From positions 64,576 to 117,316 of the forward strand of contig CALITC010000010.1 in the NCBI GenBank assembly GCA_938041505.1: 52,741 bases of DNA. The letters are read 5' to 3'. Position 1 is the first letter of the stretch; every line of letters begins with the position of its first letter. Origin of the DNA: an uncultured Patescibacteria group bacterium (GTDB taxonomy: Bacteria > Patescibacteriota > JACMRA01). The notes below the pieces were generated by a model. It did no database searches. It saw only the letters and a program-made list of their open reading frames with translations, and was not told the DNA's origin. The position numbers and the translations under genes were made by a program. Below are positions 17,137 to 24,783 of the stretch, in pieces.

Positions 17137-18246
17137 TTAAGTAAGAATACCAATAACAAAGCCAATCACTGAGGACATAATTGAAATTAACCAGTAACGC
17201 ATCGTAACTTGATGACGTAACCAACCAATATGTTCAAGGTGGTGATGGAGAGGGGCTGCAGAAATCAATTTTCGTTTGAATATTTTTTTGGAGAGGATTT
17301 GCAAAACGACGGATGCCTCCGTCACAACTAGCATGAATCCAGCTATAGGTAAAATATATACTGCATCTATTAAGAACGCAACCACACCAAGAGTCAGTAA
17401 AAGACCCATTGTCCCTGTGTCTCCCATGTAGAATCGAGCAGGAGGAATATTAAACCATAGATAAGCTGTGAGCGCCCCAGATATAACCATCATAAAGGTT
17501 GAGATATCATACAGCTCTCGAGCAAAAGCAATACCACCAAAACACAGAAATATTGGAATAAACACCCCTGCACTCATACCATCAAAGCCATCGATCATAG
17601 AGCTACCATACATTGCCAGCATAACCACCACAACTGCAGGAATTATAAGCAAGCCACCATCCAATCCTCCTGGCAAGGCAATCGATGAAAAATCTAGGTT
17701 GATAAGTGGTAAGCTGACACTGACTAACCCCAGTCTAAAATAGAACCAAAGACCAATAAAAAAACTTAAAGAGGTTACTAAAAACAACCTATGGGAGAGC
17801 TTAAGACCACCAGCTTTGTAGTTACCTCCAGTGACGAGCGTTGCCAATGCATCGTCAACAAAACCAAAAATTGATGCGAAGAAAAGTGTGCCAATTGGAA
17901 TGAAGGTCTCTTTCCTATCAATAAAGTTGAGGAATTGCGCTGTTTGGTTTTCAGGGAATATTTTGAGTACCAGCCAGAAGAAAAGCGCAAAGGCTATCAC
18001 CGTTATCCATATTAGTAACCCGCCAGCACGAGGCACCAACCGCTTCTCTTCGTTTTCTTTATAAAACTGTTTGGTTACTGTCAATTCTTCACCAGTGGTG
18101 GTAACATTGCGTGCTGACTTTTTCCAAAACTTTAACCAAGTCAGTAGATTGATGAGCGTAGGAGCCCACCACATGGCAATAACAAAAGTTAACGCTGTGT
18201 AAGAGAATATCTTAGCCGCTTGTAAGTAGAGTTCGGAGTAGATCAC
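17137..18246 (-). CDS. mraY: MraY, phospho-N-acetylmuramoyl-pentapeptide transferase
   Basis: The 369-residue polytopic protein transfers phospho-MurNAc-pentapeptide from UDP to undecaprenyl phosphate, making lipid I at the inner face of the membrane. Diagnostic residues are present: FGFVDDALATL (Asp-Asp), MIDGFDGMSAG, MGDTGTM, and APLHHHLEHIGW. The last, the histidine triad, separates MraY from WecA/TagO relatives. About ten membrane helices are visible. The start is GTG at 18246, 20 nt after a small membrane protein gene. Within the run it follows GT4 and precedes the DUF2207-like gene. Confidence 0.9.
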   Translation of the reverse strand: MIYSELYLQAAKIFSYTALTFVIAMWWAPTLINLLTWLKFWKKSARNVTTTGEELTVTKQFYKENEEKRLVPRAGGLLIWITVIAFALFFWLVLKIFPENQTAQFLNFIDRKETFIPIGTLFFASIFGFVDDALATLVTGGNYKAGGLKLSHRLFLVTSLSFFIGLWFYFRLGLVSVSLPLINLDFSSIALPGGLDGGLLIIPAVVVVMLAMYGSSMIDGFDGMSAGVFIPIFLCFGGIAFARELYDISTFMMVISGALTAYLWFNIPPARFYMGDTGTMGLLLTLGVVAFLIDAVYILPIAGFMLVVTEASVVLQILSKKIFKRKLISAAPLHHHLEHIGWLRHQVTMRYWLISIMSSVIGFVIGILT

Positions 18247-18266
18247 ATCGGGAGAGAGTTACATTA

Positions 18267-18407
18267 TCAAATAAGCAAATTACCAACAAAGGTAAGAATA
18301 AATACTACAGAAAATACAATAAAAATCGAGAGAAACGCAGCTAGCAAAATTTTTTGACGTTCAGACAAGCTCTCTGCTTTTTTAAACCATTCTGATACCT
18401 TAGACAT
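18267..18407 (-). CDS. 46-residue single-pass membrane protein
   Basis: ATG 18407 opens a 46-codon frame. The first 19 residues (MSKVSEWFKKAESLSERQK) form an amphipathic, charged cytoplasmic segment. They are followed by one hydrophobic helix, LLAAFLSIFIVFSVVFILTFVG. The stop is TGA immediately followed by TAA. It fits tightly between the GT4 gene (33 nt before) and mraY (20 nt after). This spacing and the clean membrane topology argue that it is real. A helper or regulator of the neighbouring glycosyltransferases is a guess. Confidence 0.65.
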   Translation of the reverse strand: MSKVSEWFKKAESLSERQKILLAAFLSIFIVFSVVFILTFVGNLLI

Positions 18408-18440
18408 TTGGATTGATTATAGGTACAGAGAATATTGTTG

Positions 18441-19556
18441 TCAAGATAATACCTCTTCTAATCTGGCAGCAAAATCACTCCACGAAAACTTATTTACTTG
18501 GGACTTAGTGTGTGCTTGAAGCCTTTTATAATAAGTGTCATCATCTAGTACAAGATTCATAGCTGCGGTAAGCTCAGACTCATCAAAAGGATTTACATAT
18601 ACGCTCCCTGCACCACCAACTTCAGGCATGCTAGATATCGCAGAAGTAATCACAGGCTTACTATGTGTAAAGGCCTCTAATATAGGAAATCCAAAGCCTT
18701 CATACAAAGATGGGTAGAGAAGCGCATAACAGTGTTGAAGATAGCTATACTTGGTTTGCTCATCTGCATCTAGAACCAGTCTAATTCTGCGATGACCTTC
18801 GGCGAGCTGCCGTACCTTTTTTAAGTACTTTTGGTTTATAGGGCGACCCAGTAATACCAAATGTATTTCAGGATTTTTTTCACTGGTTTTCATAAAGGCG
18901 CGAATCATATTTAACCAATTCTTGCGTGGCTCAATACCGCTAATGGCTAAAAAATATTTGCTTTTCATGGGCCTAGGTTGAGATTCCAACTTACTATCTA
19001 CAGCTCCAGGGTAAAGAATTCTTAGTTTCTTTTTTGGAATTGATAGATGCTTATATATATCCCGAGCTGTATTGTGAGAATTGGTGATAATACGATATGA
19101 ATTTTGAGTAAGTAGCTTATACACCCTACCGTTTTCGATTAAGCCCTGCCTCCAACTCACCCTACTTGGATTGAGCATAGAATATATATCGTGCATGGAT
19201 ACCACGAGCTTTGTTTTGGGATGAACTTGAATTGGTTTTGGCTGCGGTAGTAGTAAGTAGTCAAACTCTTTGCAAGAGTCGTTATTGATACTTATCCGCA
19301 TTCTCATAAGAGTAATTGCTGTGGAAATCCTTTGCGAGTGGTGCAGCTTGGAATTATAGTACTGAGCCAATGAAACAAACCTAAAGCTATCGGTGTTTGG
19401 CAATAATCTCTGCAGGCTCATTCGCGACTCATCATTGAGCCCTATAACAGTATACGTGTGGTGAGCTGGTAAATGTTCCAATAACTTTAGGGTGTAGTTG
19501 TTGATTCCTGTTATTACGTTATAGTTAAGACCTCGAAGATCTATCCCGATATGCAT
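18441..19556 (-). CDS. GT4-family glycosyltransferase
   Basis: The 371-residue protein has the two Rossmann halves of GT-B enzymes. The N-terminal acceptor side begins MHIGIDLRGLNYNVITGIN. The C-terminal nucleotide-sugar side contains YFLAISGIEPRKNW, LVLLGRP and the GT4 signature YPSLYEGFGFPILEAF (about 285-300), with the two glutamates of the E-x7-E motif. GT4 enzymes transfer sugars from activated donors to glycans or lipids. As first gene of the minus-strand envelope run it probably builds a surface polysaccharide or glycolipid. The stop is TGA, rare in this window. The 83 nt upstream is shared with the divergent S41 gene. Confidence 0.85.
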   Translation of the reverse strand: MHIGIDLRGLNYNVITGINNYTLKLLEHLPAHHTYTVIGLNDESRMSLQRLLPNTDSFRFVSLAQYYNSKLHHSQRISTAITLMRMRISINNDSCKEFDYLLLPQPKPIQVHPKTKLVVSMHDIYSMLNPSRVSWRQGLIENGRVYKLLTQNSYRIITNSHNTARDIYKHLSIPKKKLRILYPGAVDSKLESQPRPMKSKYFLAISGIEPRKNWLNMIRAFMKTSEKNPEIHLVLLGRPINQKYLKKVRQLAEGHRRIRLVLDADEQTKYSYLQHCYALLYPSLYEGFGFPILEAFTHSKPVITSAISSMPEVGGAGSVYVNPFDESELTAAMNLVLDDDTYYKRLQAHTKSQVNKFSWSDFAARLEEVLS

Positions 19557-19639
19557 AATGCATATATTTCCTTATAATTTTATTTCTGTAAATATACAAT
19601 GAGTTGGACAATTCTTTGGTAATAGAGTAGTATCTGGTA

Positions 19640-20800
19640 ATGGAAAACCAACCAAAGCATCAGGTCAGATTTTTGATTTTATCACTTGTAATTTTTGTAC
19701 TATCGATTAGCACTCTTTTATTGCTGGCGGACAAATACACACCTTCACTCCTAAGGCGTTCAAACAGTTCTTCCTTAACTCCGAAGCAGTATACCTCACT
19801 TAAGGATGAAATTAAGAATACCATTGACAGGAACTATTACCAGTCTATTGGTGATGTAAATTACGAAGAAGGCGAGGTTAGAGGGCTTGTATCAGCTCTA
19901 GAAGACCCCTATACTGAATACTTGAGTAAAGAAGACTATGATGAATTTACCCAGGCCTTAAATGAGCAATACGTGGGTATCGGTATCCGCTTCAGTAACA
20001 AAGTAGAAGGATACCTTGTCGAAGAGGTAATGGACAACTCTCCTGCTCTGCGATCTGATGTTCGAACCGGTGACTATATATTCAAGATCGATGGCACACC
20101 TGCTTCTGATATTTCTTTTGATGATATTGCAGATCGTATACGAGGCGAAGAAAACACCAAGGTTGACTTAACCCTCTTGCGCGAAGGACAGGAAGTTGAA
20201 GTATCAATAACCCGCCAAAGGATTGAGGTAGAACAATTACAACTAGACATCCAAGATGATACTGCTGTGATTACTATCTCATCGTTTGGCGAAGACTTGG
20301 ACTCGAAGATGGTTGGGATTATTAACGAGATCAATGACGCCAATATCGAGAACGTTATTTTGGATTTGAGATCTAATGGGGGCGGCTTATTGCAAGAATC
20401 GATCGAGATTGCTTCTTACTTCATGGATCCGAATGAAGTGGTGATGATTGAGAAAACCAAAAATAACCGTCAGGAATTTAGGACCACTTCGAAGTCTGCC
20501 ACGCTCAAAGATAAAAATGTAGCGGTGCTGGTTAATCGGTATTCGGCGAGTGCTTCCGAGATAGTAGCCGGAGCCTTGCGTGATAACACAGGTGCAACCC
20601 TCATTGGTGAAAAAACCTTTGGTAAAGGTGTGGTGCAGCGTATCTTCAATCTTTCTAATGGGGGTATCCTCAAACTAACAATTGCCGAGTGGTTTACCCC
20701 TAACGAAACCAAGATTAATAGTATTGGACTAAGTCCAGATGTGAGTGTAAATCCAGAGGAGGACGCACTTGAAATCGCTATTGAACAATTTTCTAATTAA
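19640..20800 (+). CDS. S41 C-terminal processing peptidase (CtpA-like)
   Basis: The 386-residue protein begins with a signal anchor (residues 9-30). A helical cap follows. The PDZ domain (about 105-190) contains GIGIRF and the SPA..SDVRTGDYI block. The S41 catalytic domain has YSASASEIVAGAL (nucleophile serine) and EKTFGKGVVQ (general-base lysine). It cleaves proteins outside the membrane, typically envelope or misfolded substrates. A TTGGAC-N18-TAGTAT promoter ends only a few bases before the ATG, so the message is probably leaderless. It is followed after 17 nt by a membrane protein. Confidence 0.92.
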   Translation: MENQPKHQVRFLILSLVIFVLSISTLLLLADKYTPSLLRRSNSSSLTPKQYTSLKDEIKNTIDRNYYQSIGDVNYEEGEVRGLVSALEDPYTEYLSKEDYDEFTQALNEQYVGIGIRFSNKVEGYLVEEVMDNSPALRSDVRTGDYIFKIDGTPASDISFDDIADRIRGEENTKVDLTLLREGQEVEVSITRQRIEVEQLQLDIQDDTAVITISSFGEDLDSKMVGIINEINDANIENVILDLRSNGGGLLQESIEIASYFMDPNEVVMIEKTKNNRQEFRTTSKSATLKDKNVAVLVNRYSASASEIVAGALRDNTGATLIGEKTFGKGVVQRIFNLSNGGILKLTIAEWFTPNETKINSIGLSPDVSVNPEEDALEIAIEQFSN

Positions 20801-20817
20801 GCGTATAGTTATATCAT

Positions 20818-21465
20818 ATGGCTGAGCAACAACCTTTAACCGATCAATCACTTTGGGACCTCAAAAGCTTCCCGGCAAAAATCAAAGATGATGAGGATAT
20901 AATAATGATTACACGCCAAGATATAGTTATCTTATTCACTCGCGGACTATTATTATTTTTAGTTTTCTTTGGCATGCTTGTTGCGCGAACTTTTGCTGGA
21001 GGGTTGCTGGGTGATATCGGTATGGGGATTTTCGACACCGCCTTTTATGGGATTACTATTCTTCTACTCATGGTATTTACTCTTTATTTCCACAACTACT
21101 ATCTTTCGCTGCAGGTGATCACTAATGAGCGAGTAATTGATATAGATCAAAAAGGTGTCTTTAATAGGGAGGTTAATGAATTATCACTTGGGCAGATCGA
21201 AGACGTCTCGTTCAAGCAGCAAGGATTTTGGGGGACTATTTTTAATTATGGTAATGTTATTCTACAAACAGCTGGAACAGGTTCTAACGCAGGTGGTAAT
21301 CTAGAGGATAAGATTAATGGTTTTGTCTTCAACAATGTCCCTAACCCAACAGGTGTTTGCCACATAATATCCACCATGTTCCAAAAAGAAGAATTAGCAG
21401 ACTTCGAAGAAGCGGCTGCCGCTAATGCCGAAGCTCTTAGAGATGTTTTTGAGAAACGGAAATAA
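20818..21465 (+). CDS. Membrane protein with a bacterial PH-like domain
   Basis: The 215-residue protein has two membrane helices (about 42-62 and 75-95). A bPH_2-type beta domain follows: ITNERVIDIDQKGVFNREVNELSLGQIEDVSFKQ, then GNVILQTAG. These membrane-anchored PH-like domains are common in Gram-positive and CPR genomes and are probably scaffolds; no enzymatic motif is seen. The gene follows the S41 protease by 17 nt and is likely cotranscribed. The C-terminal 30 residues are alanine- and glutamate-rich. Confidence 0.8.
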   Translation: MAEQQPLTDQSLWDLKSFPAKIKDDEDIIMITRQDIVILFTRGLLLFLVFFGMLVARTFAGGLLGDIGMGIFDTAFYGITILLLMVFTLYFHNYYLSLQVITNERVIDIDQKGVFNREVNELSLGQIEDVSFKQQGFWGTIFNYGNVILQTAGTGSNAGGNLEDKINGFVFNNVPNPTGVCHIISTMFQKEELADFEEAAAANAEALRDVFEKRK

Positions 21466-21484
21466 AATGATAGATTTCACACAT

Positions 21485-21516
21485 AAAAAAGTGCCTAGAA
21501 TTAAGTATCTGGGCAC
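21485..21516 (-). terminator. Intrinsic terminator for the minus-strand gene at 21558-21740
   Basis: On the minus strand GTGCCCAGA pairs with TCTAGGCAC (one G-T) and is followed by TTTTTT. It has no T-run on the plus strand, which shows that the small minus-strand gene upstream is transcribed. Confidence 0.75.
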
Positions 21517-21557
21517 TGTAGTTGGTATTAAAATCTGCAAAAATTATTACTTCGATT

Positions 21558-21740
21558 TTAAGCAGCTTCTTCGTTTCTATAAATTAATTTTCCTCAATCG
21601 TTACATTTATGAACGTAACGACCGCCTATTCTGAGGCTAACGTTGTTTTCATCTCCATGAGTTTTTCTGATGAAATTTAAATCACCATGCCTACATGTTA
21701 TTTTGTTAACAATTGCCTTAATTTTTGAAAAAATACTCAT
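21558..21740 (-). pseudogene. Small zinc-ribbon gene with in-frame TGA at a zinc cysteine
   Basis: ATG 21740 opens a frame reading MSIFSKIKAIVNKITCRHGD, then GRYVHKCND, then TGA (21594-21596), then GKLIYRNEEAA and TAA at 21558. The two genes upstream end in the same module: CVSCGKNIWKNER and CSDCGKTIYRNIPNHIG. Here the second cysteine of CxxC is replaced by TGA (C-N-D-*-G-K). The product would be 48 residues if TGA stops, 60 if it is read. The gene has a -35 box at 21799-21804 and a good terminator at 21485. Nonsense mutation is the simplest view; reading of UGA as (seleno)cysteine is possible but no clear SECIS hairpin follows. Confidence 0.65.
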
Positions 21741-21775
21741 TTCATTCTTCTTTTTATAACTAAAATGTAGATATA

Positions 21776-21804
21776 TTTTTAGCTTACAATTATACTTTTG
21801 TCAA
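21776..21804 (-). promoter_or_regulatory. Probable promoter of the gene at 21558-21740
   Basis: TTGACA on the minus strand followed after 17 nt by TAAAAA. The -35 box is perfect and the -10 box poor. Confidence 0.45.
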
Positions 21805-21866
21805 GCGTTATTCTAAGCAATTTTAAGATTAGCACACCCTAAATAGCGCTTATCATTACAAATCAA

Positions 21867-22592
21867 CTATCTCTCGTTTTTCCAGATATTCTTTCCGCAA
21901 GAAACACATTGAAAAAGATGATTAGATTGAATACCAAGATCAATTTTTTGAATATACTCAGCATCAGAATAGCTTTTTAGATGTTTCACTACTCTATGTT
22001 TACAAAACAAACTTTCCCAAAAACTGAACGGAGTCTTTGTATCGCTGTTATTCTCAACTATTGGAAAGCGTTTTTTGAGATCTAGATAAGCTGTTAAGGT
22101 GTTGTCAACCTCAATCAGCGGGTTATGCAACCTGCTTCGTACGTATCCGTATTTTTCTAGGTAATCATCCACAGAGAGATGGTTTTCACCGACTTGTTCT
22201 AGACACCCTGCTATATCAATAAGCGGAAAGATTAGATTAATATCATATGAAGAACCTTCAAATATTGCTTTCATTTCTTCTAGCAATTGAGACTCACAAG
22301 GTTGCACAACGTGAGCTAGAGTGCGAATCCTAACCCCACTAAACGTAACATAATAGTCACAAAAATCTTGGATAAGATCATCAGTAGGCTCTAACTCTTG
22401 TATATATGGATACACTTCATCTCTAATAAAATTATCGTATGGATTTGGAAGAGCGCTTAATCTTTTGCCAAATTTTCTGATTTCCTCGCCATGCCAATCA
22501 TAGAGCTTTACCCCAATGGCGACAATCGGACCGTTGAGACCATTTTTTTCGACATCTAGTGATAAAATATTCAGAATATTTTTGTTTAACAT
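21867..22592 (-). CDS. Predicted DnaQ-like exonuclease-fold protein with C-terminal zinc ribbon
   Basis: The 241-residue protein starts at ATG 22592 with AGAGGG upstream. Residues 10-45 (ILSLDVEKNGLNGPIVAIGVKLYD) resemble the first motif of DEDD exonucleases, where SLDVE holds metal-binding acids. Near 155 HNPLIEVDNTLTAYLDLKK resembles the third motif (Hx4D), but the spacing gives Hx4E or Hx6D, so activity is uncertain. The C-terminal 45 residues hold CKHRVVKH ... CVSCGKNIW, a zinc ribbon shared with the next two genes. A role in trimming or sensing nucleic acid is inferred only. Confidence 0.55.
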   Translation of the reverse strand: MLNKNILNILSLDVEKNGLNGPIVAIGVKLYDWHGEEIRKFGKRLSALPNPYDNFIRDEVYPYIQELEPTDDLIQDFCDYYVTFSGVRIRTLAHVVQPCESQLLEEMKAIFEGSSYDINLIFPLIDIAGCLEQVGENHLSVDDYLEKYGYVRSRLHNPLIEVDNTLTAYLDLKKRFPIVENNSDTKTPFSFWESLFCKHRVVKHLKSYSDAEYIQKIDLGIQSNHLFQCVSCGKNIWKNER

Positions 22593-22629
22593 TACTGAAT
22601 CAAACCCTCTAAATATATTTCTGTTTAGC

Positions 22630-22658
22630 TATATTGGTTATTTTTTTACTTGCGTCAA
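22630..22658 (-). promoter_or_regulatory. Promoter of the gene at 21867-22592
   Basis: TTGACG, 17 nt, AATATA on the minus strand; expected leader about 30 nt. Confidence 0.5.
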
Positions 22659-22729
22659 TAATTCCATCACAAAAAAACAGCAGAATATTATCAACTGCTT
22701 CAATATTGTTGTAACTGTACCACTTATCC

Positions 22730-23206
22730 CTAGCCTATGTGGTTCGGGATATTACGGTAAATTGTTTTACCACAATCACTACAAGTATATCTATATCTTT
22801 GAGCTTCTATAACATGCTCTAACTCCTGGGCATTTGCATACCCGTCGAACTTAATTACACGATGATTACAGAGAGGTATCCAGTTCCAGATTTTTCTGGG
22901 AAACCTATTTACCTCTTCTTTTTTTAGCAATAACTCTCTGTTGGTTTTCTTATAGAACTGCCTTACCAGTTCTTCTGGTGAATCAGTTTTTTTATCGAAG
23001 AGTATTGCTGAAGTATGTATCTTTTTTACAACATTAGAGCTGGTAATTACAATATGCGGTTCATCTGGCATAGTGATTACCTCTAAAGAACTAACCCTTG
23101 AAGGTTGTAATTCAAGAGATATGCTACCGTGTTGCGCATACGCAACACTATATAAATCTCCATTATCCACTATTGCGACAATTTTTTTCTCTGCTGGAAA
23201 TCCCAT
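22730..23206 (-). CDS. Orphan protein with the shared C-terminal zinc ribbon
   Basis: The 158-residue product starts at ATG 23206 (AGGTAATAAAA upstream). The N-terminal 100 residues are beta-rich (KKIVAIVDNGDLYSVAYAQHG) and unlike anything I know. The C-terminus carries CNHRVIKFDGYANAQE ... YTCSDCGKTIYRN, the same CxH-R-V-x-K / CxxCGK module as in the genes at 21867 and 21558. It has its own promoter at 23249-23277. The family looks like different heads joined to one zinc tail, which suggests a common partner. Confidence 0.7.
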   Translation of the reverse strand: MGFPAEKKIVAIVDNGDLYSVAYAQHGSISLELQPSRVSSLEVITMPDEPHIVITSSNVVKKIHTSAILFDKKTDSPEELVRQFYKKTNRELLLKKEEVNRFPRKIWNWIPLCNHRVIKFDGYANAQELEHVIEAQRYRYTCSDCGKTIYRNIPNHIG

Positions 23207-23248
23207 TTTTTATTACCTTTGTATTTACTTATTGAATAAAGTATTGCA

Positions 23249-23277
23249 ACTTTATATCATATATTTACTTTTGTCAA
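23249..23277 (-). promoter_or_regulatory. Promoter of the gene at 22730-23206
   Basis: Perfect TTGACA on the minus strand with TATAAA 15 nt or TAAAGT 17 nt downstream. Confidence 0.5.
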
Positions 23278-23286
23278 ATACTTCTT

Positions 23287-24732
23287 CTATCGAATCCGTG
23301 GGCCTTGGCTGATGTAGAGTTGATATTCTTTAGCAGCTTCGGAGATACTTTCTTTGATTGGCTGTCCTTCGAATTGGATCCTATCGATCATATCGGCCCA
23401 GATTTTCTCTACTGCTTCTACTTGTGGCTTGTAGTAGTTGTCAGCGTAGAGTGCCCCGTCAGCAAAAATAGCTGTTTTGTTGTCAGCTTGCTGCTGCTCA
23501 GCAATCACATCTTTGCGGGCACTTGGGAGCTTGGTTTTGGCTGCTAACTGGCTCTGTACTTCGGGAGTAGAAAGGTAGAATAGAAATTTTTCTGCAGCGT
23601 CTCTAGCAACAGCTTTTTGAGGATTTCTCGTGAGCTCAACACTCATGCCGTCCATAAAGAAGAAACCGAAAGTCTTTTTGTTCTCTTGGTCAAGCTGGGG
23701 CAACTTTGCAACGTCATACTTAAGCCTGCTGTTGCGCTGCAGAATGACGTCATCCATGAATTTATAATGGATCATGTATGCCAACTTACCTTGAGTGAAC
23801 TGATCTATGCTGTTTGGCGAAGAAGTATTCCAGCTATAGCGAGTGCTTCGAGAATCAGCAAAACTATTATAAAAATTAAGGGCGTTAAGTGTCGGATTGG
23901 TATCATCAATATTATCAAAATTACTGTCTGTTACCAAGTTGGTATCAATATCGTCTTGATTGGCACTTCTAGCAAAGGCGACCTGACCTGACTGATAATC
24001 ATAGACTTGACCCCCACTTTGGAAAATTAGTAACGGCACGATATCTTGGAAGCGATTAATGTTTGGTTCACTACCTGTCCCCAACCCACCAGTACCCAGG
24101 GCAATTGCGTTCTGCCTAAAATTCAATCCCGAGGAGTCTCGCTTGTTTAGCGAGTTGAGCTGCACATCTAGATCCCTCCAAGAAGCAGGTGGTAATGCAA
24201 TCCCCGCCTGAGCCAAAATATCTTTGTTATAATAGAGCTGCATATTCTCCACATACGAAGTAATCGCAAAGACTTGATCCCGATCTGTTGTATCGCGGAC
24301 TGCAAGATCTACAAAACTATTCTTGTAATCAGTTAGGAATTGTCCAGTGAATAGTTCATTAGGACTCATAAATTCTTTATACGCTGGAAGATCGTCGTTG
24401 CGGATGGTGAAAATATCCGGCCCGGCCCCTCGCGCGATATCGTTAATAATGCTTCTATAGTAATCTTTGCCGTCACCGTAGTTCTTAGTTATGATCTCAA
24501 TATCGACCTTTTCATTACCAGGTATGGCCTGAAAATCTTTGATGATGTCACTGTACGTCTCTTTGCCATAAAATGGTTTCCACCACGTTAAGGTTACCGG
24601 TTCTGCAACCTGACCTAATTGAGGGGTGGTTGGTTCGGGCCTAAATAATAATAACAACCCTCCAGTTAGCAGGAGAAGAACAACGACAATTAGGATAATT
24701 ACATTACGTTTATTGGAGAGAAAATCAGACAT
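23287..24732 (-). CDS. Extracellular solute-binding protein, family 1 type
   Basis: The 481-residue protein has an N-terminal membrane anchor (about 10-30, VIILIVVVLLLLTGGLLLLF) without a lipobox. It then has the two-lobe fold of family 1 substrate-binding proteins: TLTWWKPFYGKETYSDIIKDF, then ENMQLYYNKDILAQAGI and PPASWRDLD. These proteins capture sugars or peptides for ABC importers. No ABC permease or ATPase gene is in the window, so partner and ligand are unknown. The preceding GTG is skipped in favour of ATG 24732. It lies 51 nt downstream of the unknown gene at 24784. Confidence 0.85.
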   Translation of the reverse strand: MSDFLSNKRNVIILIVVVLLLLTGGLLLLFRPEPTTPQLGQVAEPVTLTWWKPFYGKETYSDIIKDFQAIPGNEKVDIEIITKNYGDGKDYYRSIINDIARGAGPDIFTIRNDDLPAYKEFMSPNELFTGQFLTDYKNSFVDLAVRDTTDRDQVFAITSYVENMQLYYNKDILAQAGIALPPASWRDLDVQLNSLNKRDSSGLNFRQNAIALGTGGLGTGSEPNINRFQDIVPLLIFQSGGQVYDYQSGQVAFARSANQDDIDTNLVTDSNFDNIDDTNPTLNALNFYNSFADSRSTRYSWNTSSPNSIDQFTQGKLAYMIHYKFMDDVILQRNSRLKYDVAKLPQLDQENKKTFGFFFMDGMSVELTRNPQKAVARDAAEKFLFYLSTPEVQSQLAAKTKLPSARKDVIAEQQQADNKTAIFADGALYADNYYKPQVEAVEKIWADMIDRIQFEGQPIKESISEAAKEYQLYISQGPRIR

Positions 24733-24783
24733 CACAATATATACCTTACTTAAATATTTTAGAGATAGCTACCGAAGAGCATT

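Noticed and set aside
17129-17224. Upstream extension of the DUF2207-like gene
   Set aside because: It overlaps mraY and would bury the signal peptide behind 32 unrelated residues.
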